From: Fibrobacter succinogenes
GTDB taxonomy: Bacteria; Fibrobacterota; Fibrobacteria; Fibrobacterales; Fibrobacteraceae
Assembly (NCBI GenBank): GCA_902799745.1
Contig: CADCBQ010000006.1
Location: 19,936-83,935 of the forward strand
DNA length: 64,000 nt
Direction: 5' to 3'
Numbering within the stretch: the stretch's first letter is position 1; each line of letters opens with the position of its first letter. The position numbers and the translations under genes are program-made. Under the pieces are notes generated by a model. That model was not told the origin of the DNA. It saw only the letters and a program-made list of their open reading frames with translations, and did no database searches. Of this stretch, positions 60,105-64,000 are shown one piece after another.

Positions 60105-60887
60105 ATGGAAACCCTAATCTTCATAGGCATCGCAGTCGTTGTCGCGATAATCCAGAATATGGCGAACAAGTCCAAGGAGGAGCAAAAGCCGCTCCCCCGC
60201 CAAGGGCGTAATACACAGCCGGCTGAACCGCAAGGCCACCAGCCGCCGCGTTCCCTGCAAGATTTGATTCGCCAGTTCGAAAACGCACAACGCCAAGCGA
60301 CCCAAGGCAACATCGAGCCGCCCACACCCCCCGTGGAAAGGCGCGATCCGGATCAGCCGCTCACGCTTCGCGACATTGCCGAAGTCGTTATCGGGGTGGA
60401 TTTTATCAACTTGGAATTCTTGATGGAAGAATTCGATGTTGACGAAAACACCGCCGCCGAAATGCTGATGGATTTGCAAGCCCACCGCATCGTGGGCCGC
60501 GACATGGGAGAAGGCGACTGCGACGTGCTCGTGCACGACATGGAAGAACTCGAGAACTTGCTCAGTCACGAAAAGCGCACCGAGCAGGAACGAAAAGAGA
60601 CCCTTCGACAAGCTCAGGGTGACATGGATTCTGAAATGGAAGATCTGCGTCGCAAGGAACTGGAACGCCAGCGGGAGTTAAACGCTCTCGAAGAACGCGC
60701 CAAGTCTGCACGCGAATCTGCCGCCGCATTCATGGGAAACGATGTCGCAAGCGGAACCGAACAGGCACCGCGCCGCGCTCCCCTTGTCTCGACCAAGAGC
60801 CTCGCCGACGTGCGCAAGGGATTCATCTGGGCGAAAGTCCTAGACGAGCCCCGCTTCAAGCGCCGTTGGAGTGCGCAGTATCGCTAA
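60105..60887 (+). CDS. Membrane protein with wing-helix-like domain, floA-linked
   Basis: 260 residues. An N-terminal membrane helix (LIFIGIAVVVAIIQNMA) is followed by a proline-rich linker. A ~65-residue segment (VIGVDFINLEFLMEEFDVDENTAAEMLMDLQAHRIVGRDMGEGDCDVLV) has the layout of the FtsK gamma winged helix. Then come a charged coiled coil and a basic end. A short dispersed repeat (TLRQAQGD, 60599-60623) is inserted before the coiled coil. No known family. It follows floA by 16 bp, so it probably works with the NfeD/FloA pair. An ATP-binding motif is not seen. Confidence 0.7.
   Translation: METLIFIGIAVVVAIIQNMANKSKEEQKPLPRQGRNTQPAEPQGHQPPRSLQDLIRQFENAQRQATQGNIEPPTPPVERRDPDQPLTLRDIAEVVIGVDFINLEFLMEEFDVDENTAAEMLMDLQAHRIVGRDMGEGDCDVLVHDMEELENLLSHEKRTEQERKETLRQAQGDMDSEMEDLRRKELERQRELNALEERAKSARESAAAFMGNDVASGTEQAPRRAPLVSTKSLADVRKGFIWAKVLDEPRFKRRWSAQYR
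60599..60623 (+). repeat. Short dispersed repeat inside the floA-linked gene
   Basis: GACCCTTCGACAAGCTCAGG followed by GTGAC, read in frame as TLRQAQGD. It resembles the GTCATCCTGAGC family with GTCACCCTGAGC on the other strand. Confidence 0.75.
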
Positions 60888-60909
60888 CTTTTAGTGAATT
60901 ATATACAAG

Positions 60910-60939
60910 AAGGACCTCCTTAAAAGAGGTCCTTTTTTT
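60910..60939. terminator. Hairpin between convergent genes
   Basis: AAGGACCTC-CTTAAAA-GAGGTCCTT followed by a T-run. It closes the nfeD-floA operon and possibly the ABC operon from the other strand. Confidence 0.85.
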
Positions 60940-60947
60940 GCAAGAAA

Positions 60948-61715
60948 TTAATTCTTAGAGAATCTTGACAAGAATTGCGACAAGCGTTCGTTCCCAGACT
61001 GGTTGAACACGAAATCAGGAGTTCCCTGCTCGACGATATAGCCGCCGTCCATAAAGATAACCTTGTCCGCCACATCGCGGGCAAACGCCATTTCATGCGT
61101 CACGATAACCATGGTCATCTTGTCTTCGGCAAGTTTCTTGATGATTTTGAGCACTTCGCCGGTGAGTTCCGGGTCCAGCGCAGAAGTCGGTTCGTCAAAG
61201 AAAAGAATTTTCGGGTTCATGGCCAAGGCGCGGGCAATCGATACACGCTGCTGCTGGCCACCGCTGAGTTCACAAGGGTAAGCCTTTTCCTTGCCTTCAA
61301 GGCCCATACGCTTGAGCAGAGACCTTCCCGTTTCACGAGCTTGTTCGCGGGAAACACCCAGCACACGCACCGGAGCCAGGCAAAGATTCTGGAGAACCGT
61401 CAAATGCGGGAACAAATTGAAGTTCTGGAACACGAGTCCTGTGGAGAGACGGATTTCGCGCAGCACCTTTGCCGGCGCATACTTGACGGGAGCACCCTTT
61501 TCACCAGGCAACACCATGTCCTTGCCGTCCACCTGCACCAAGCCGCCGTCAATCGTTTCGAGCTGGGTAATGCAACGCAACAACGTACTCTTGCCGGAGC
61601 CGCTCGGACCGATAATCGAAAGGACCTCGCCCGCATTCAGTTCAAACGAGATGTCCTTAAGCACATTCAAGTTGCCAAACGATTTCTTGACATGTTCCAC
61701 TTTAAGAATCGGCAT
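60948..61715 (-). CDS. Polar amino-acid ABC transporter ATP-binding protein
   Basis: 255 residues from ATG 61715 (GAGG 6 bases upstream). GlnQ/HisP-type ATPase: Walker A GPSGSGKST, Q-loop VFQNFNLFPHLTVLQNL, signature LSGGQQQRVSIARAL, Walker B ILFFDEPTSALDPEL, and switch His in VTHEM. Powers uptake of a polar amino acid via the adjacent permease. Third gene of the operon, 8 bases after the permease stop. Confidence 0.94.
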   Translation of the reverse strand: MPILKVEHVKKSFGNLNVLKDISFELNAGEVLSIIGPSGSGKSTLLRCITQLETIDGGLVQVDGKDMVLPGEKGAPVKYAPAKVLREIRLSTGLVFQNFNLFPHLTVLQNLCLAPVRVLGVSREQARETGRSLLKRMGLEGKEKAYPCELSGGQQQRVSIARALAMNPKILFFDEPTSALDPELTGEVLKIIKKLAEDKMTMVIVTHEMAFARDVADKVIFMDGGYIVEQGTPDFVFNQSGNERLSQFLSRFSKN

Positions 61716-61723
61716 CACGGACC

Positions 61724-62383
61724 TCACTTATAGTAGTTGAGCTTGCGTTCCAGATAGGCGAAAAGCACGCTCAGCAAAAGGTTCGCCACATAGTAGAATA
61801 CGCCCGCCACGAACAGCGGGTAAATGCTTGCGTAGGCGGCCTGCTGTTTCTTGGCCAGCGCAAAAAGTTCCGTCACCGCAATCACCTGCGCAAGGGAGGT
61901 GTCCTTCACCAGCGTAATGACTTCGTTGGCACTTGCGGGAACCACGCGCTTCACCACCTGCGGGAGGATAATGCGGAAGAACGTCTGCGTGCGGGTCATG
62001 CCCAGCATGTAGGCAGCCTCGTACTGCCCCTTGGGTATGGACTGGATGCCCCCGCGGAAAATTTCAGCAAAGTACGCCGCATAGTTTATCGAAAACGCCA
62101 CAATCACCGCCGGGAAGCGGTCAAACGAAAAACCGAGTCCCGAATATTCACTCAGGTAGTACGAGCCAAAGTAAATTGCCACAATCTGCAACAAGAGCGG
62201 CGTTCCGCGCATTACCGAAATGTAGAATGACACCGGGTAACGCACCACACACCACTTGCTCATCTTGAGCACGGCAACCAAAAGACCAAGCGGAATCGAG
62301 AACAGGAGCGTAAGCCCGAAAATGGCGAGCGTCGTGCAGAAGCCGCCCCAGAGAATGGGCAACAGAGAACTTAAGTCAGACAC
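61724..62383 (-). CDS. Polar amino-acid ABC transporter permease
   Basis: 219 residues, HisM/GlnP type, with about five membrane helices. The EAA loop reads EIFRGGIQSIPKGQYEAAYMLGMTRTQTFFRIILPQVVKRVVPA; VKDTSLAQVIAVTEL is a further family mark. Starts with a GTG that shares a base with the stop of the binding-protein gene (TAGTG), so the three transport genes are tightly coupled. Confidence 0.94.
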   Translation of the reverse strand: MSDLSSLLPILWGGFCTTLAIFGLTLLFSIPLGLLVAVLKMSKWCVVRYPVSFYISVMRGTPLLLQIVAIYFGSYYLSEYSGLGFSFDRFPAVIVAFSINYAAYFAEIFRGGIQSIPKGQYEAAYMLGMTRTQTFFRIILPQVVKRVVPASANEVITLVKDTSLAQVIAVTELFALAKKQQAAYASIYPLFVAGVFYYVANLLLSVLFAYLERKLNYYK

Positions 62384-63171
62384 TACTTACCGAACCACTT
62401 GGCATAGATTTCATCAAACTTGCCGTCTTCCTTCATTGCAGCCAAAGTCGAATTCACCGCATTGCGGAGAGCCTTGTCCTTCTTGCGGAAACCAACGGCA
62501 TAGACCTCGTCCGAAAGGCCTTCTTCGAGGACAACGTAGTCCTTGGAGTTTTCAACAATCCAGTACTTGGCCACGATTTCGTCGAGGAACACGGCATCGA
62601 CACCGCCCTTGTCCAAATCCATGAGAGCAGTCTGGTTGTCGTCAAACGGAACAATTTCCTTGGCAGCCTTGCCCGCTTCGGAAGCATCGAGCAACTTCTG
62701 GGCAGTAGAGCCGTTCTGCACGGCAATCTTCTTGCCCTTGAGAGCTTCGAGGTTTGCAAGAGCCTTGTCCTTCACAGTAAAGATCATGCGGTTCGTGAGG
62801 TACGCGTCGCTCAAGTTCATCGCGGCGGCGCGAGCGCTATCCACGCTCATACCATTCCAAATGCAGTCGATCTTGCCGGTATTCAATTCCTGTTCCTTGG
62901 CGTCCCAGGAAATCGGTTGCGTCTTAAGTTTTACGCCTAGGCGAGCGCAAACTTCTGTAGCAAGGTCTATATCGAAACCCACGATGTTGTTATCCTTGTC
63001 GCGGAAACCCATCGGCGGGAAAGAGTCGTCGAGACCGAGCACGAACTCGCCTGCAGCCTTCACCTTGTTCAGGGATTCATCAGCAGTAGACTGTTCTGCC
63101 TTCTGGTCATTGCAGGCAGAGAAAACAGCGGCACAAGCAAACGCCGCAAGCATCGCAAAGATTTTTTTCAT
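62383..63171 (-). CDS. Polar amino-acid ABC transporter binding lipoprotein
   Basis: 262 residues from the ATG at 63171, which has AAGGAG 6 bases upstream. Lipoprotein signal MKKIFAMLAAFACAAVFSAC, lipobox VFSAC. The periplasmic binding domain (SBP family 3) shows GEFVLGLDDSFPPMGFRDKDNNIVGFDIDLATEVCARLGVK, AWDAKEQELNTGKIDCIWNGM, and the end ANSTLAAMKEDGKFDEIYAKWFG. Captures a polar amino acid for the permease. The ligand cannot be read from sequence. The frame continues upstream to 63555, but only over the sdhB gene in another frame. Confidence 0.94.
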   Translation of the reverse strand: MKKIFAMLAAFACAAVFSACNDQKAEQSTADESLNKVKAAGEFVLGLDDSFPPMGFRDKDNNIVGFDIDLATEVCARLGVKLKTQPISWDAKEQELNTGKIDCIWNGMSVDSARAAAMNLSDAYLTNRMIFTVKDKALANLEALKGKKIAVQNGSTAQKLLDASEAGKAAKEIVPFDDNQTALMDLDKGGVDAVFLDEIVAKYWIVENSKDYVVLEEGLSDEVYAVGFRKKDKALRNAVNSTLAAMKEDGKFDEIYAKWFGK

Positions 63172-63205
63172 TGAAAACTCCTTTTTTATTTTCGCCCTCA
63201 AATAT

Positions 63206-63239
63206 AAAAAAAGGGCCGCATTGCTGCGGTCCTTTTTAA
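63206..63239 (-). terminator. Terminator after sdhB
   Basis: AGG-ACCGCA/TGCGGT-CCT-type stem (63212-63233) with a T-run on the minus strand, 19 bases after the sdhB stop. Confidence 0.75.
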
Positions 63240-63257
63240 TACTGGTTTGGTTAGGAA

Positions 63258-64000
63258 TTAATCCTTTCCGTAAACCTTTTCGGCGTAGGTCACGGTAGCG
63301 CCGAGGTATTCGCGGTTCATCTTGGCGATGTAATCCACGGTGATACCCTTCGGGCAGGCGGCCTGGCATTCGTAAAGGTTCGTGCAGTTGCCGAAGTGGC
63401 GAGAACGCGCTTCTTGGCCTCGACCTTGCCCTGCGGCAAGAAGCTGAGGTGAGAGACCTTCGCAGAAACGAAGAGCATTGCAGAAGCGTTCTTACAAGCG
63501 GCCACGCAGGCACCGCAACCGATACAAGCGGCAGCGTCAAATGCGCGGTCGGCATCAGCCTTGGGAACCGGAATCACGGATGCTTCAGGAGCAGCACCGG
63601 TGTTCACAGAAACGAAACCACCGGCAGCGATGATGCGGTCGAATGCGGTACGGTCCACGGCGCAGTCACGGATAACCGGGAATGCGGCGGCGCGCCACGG
63701 TTCGATCACGATGGTATCGCCATCCTTGAACTTGCGCATGTGAAGCTGGCAGGTAGTCGTTGCATGGTCAGGACCGTGCGGCATACCGTTGATGACGAGA
63801 GAGCACATACCACAGATACCTTCGCGGCAGTCGTGGTCGAAAGCGAAGCCTTCCTTGCCCTGCTTCATCTGTTCTTCGTTCACAATGTCGAGCATTTCCA
63901 AGAAGGACATGTCCGGAGAAACATCGTTGATCTTGACAGTTTCGAACTGTCCCTTGGTCTTGGCATCCTTCTGACGCCAAATCTTCAAAGTCAAATTCAG
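63258..64000 (-). pseudogene. sdhB: Succinate dehydrogenase/fumarate reductase iron-sulfur subunit, frameshifted and partial
   Basis: The 5' end lies beyond the window; the frame is open through base 63994 and on ([11 protein letters not shown]). The N-terminal 2Fe-2S motif CREGICGMC and the 4Fe-4S motif [15 protein letters not shown] are intact. After VEAKKR (near 63405) the frame breaks. The remaining protein is clear in a different frame: [33 protein letters not shown]...VYGKD, ending at 63258. A one-base loss (or -1 shift) between about 63390 and 63425 separates the two parts. Without the second part the protein lacks the third cluster, so a real lesion would be inactivating. Assembly or sequencing error is equally possible. 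Confidence 0.75.

Noticed and set aside
62383..63555. Longer start for the ABC binding protein
   Set aside because: The upstream part reads sdhB in another frame with arginine/proline-rich nonsense; AAGGAG and a lipoprotein signal mark the real start at 63171.
1..64000. tRNA, rRNA or other known RNA genes
   Set aside because: I looked through the gaps of more than about 80 bp for cloverleaf ends and CCA-type tails and saw none; a covariance search would be needed to be certain.

Overview
The window looks like a piece of a Fibrobacter chromosome (phylum Fibrobacterota, cellulose- and pectin-degrading gut bacteria). The signs are two lipoproteins with the Fibrobacter succinogenes major paralogous (FISUMP) domain, a TIGR02147-type regulator placed next to one of them, secreted proteins with poly-serine linkers, C-terminal tails resembling type IX sorting domains, and plant cell-wall enzymes (a CE6-type acetyl xylan esterase with a CBM6-like module and a family 1 pectate lyase). 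No tRNA, rRNA, CRISPR array or complete transposase gene was seen. Gene density is high and most genes lie on the minus strand in compact operons.

Layout. 1-9 kb: end of a cysteine-rich repeat protein, smc, and two tandem paralogous c-di-GMP proteins with altered GGDEF but intact EAL domains. 9-20 kb: envelope proteins, a radical SAM enzyme, ppa, an Omp85-like barrel, an HrpB helicase and secreted proteins. 20-29 kb: a long minus-strand run, uvrD/pcrA-gatC-kdsB-comEA-pilM-pilN-rsmD-coaD-rhomboid-pfkB. 29.3-33.4 kb: an accessory cassette bracketed by three copies of a MITE-like repeat, holding a truncated leucine-rich-repeat gene, the TIGR02147 gene and a FISUMP lipoprotein. 33.4-42.8 kb: pilB/gspE, thiL, a FISUMP lipoprotein, the CE6 esterase, and divergent efp and epmB. 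42.8-48.9 kb: a five-gene operon with an MglA-type GTPase, a roadblock protein, a DUF2914-like membrane protein, a 962-residue predicted outer-membrane protein and an Omp85-like barrel. 49-57 kb: mscS, rpsT, two aminotransferases, leuA with a probable attenuator, and the pectate lyase. 57.5-64 kb: NfeD protease, floA and a partner, a polar amino-acid ABC transporter, and a frameshifted sdhB that runs off the end.

Main points of interest: (1) several families of short dispersed repeats sit between genes and also in frame inside genes: three times in hrpB, twice in an aminotransferase, once each in the NfeD gene and the floA-linked gene. One family is read in different frames in different hosts, so the DNA rather than a peptide is what spreads. 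(2) A compound MITE-like cassette is flanked by a 6-bp direct repeat. (3) A leader peptide with rare CTA leucine codons and mutually exclusive hairpins precedes leuA. (4) The MglA-roadblock-outer-membrane operon is a candidate undescribed surface system. All function calls come from reading motifs by eye; no database search was run.
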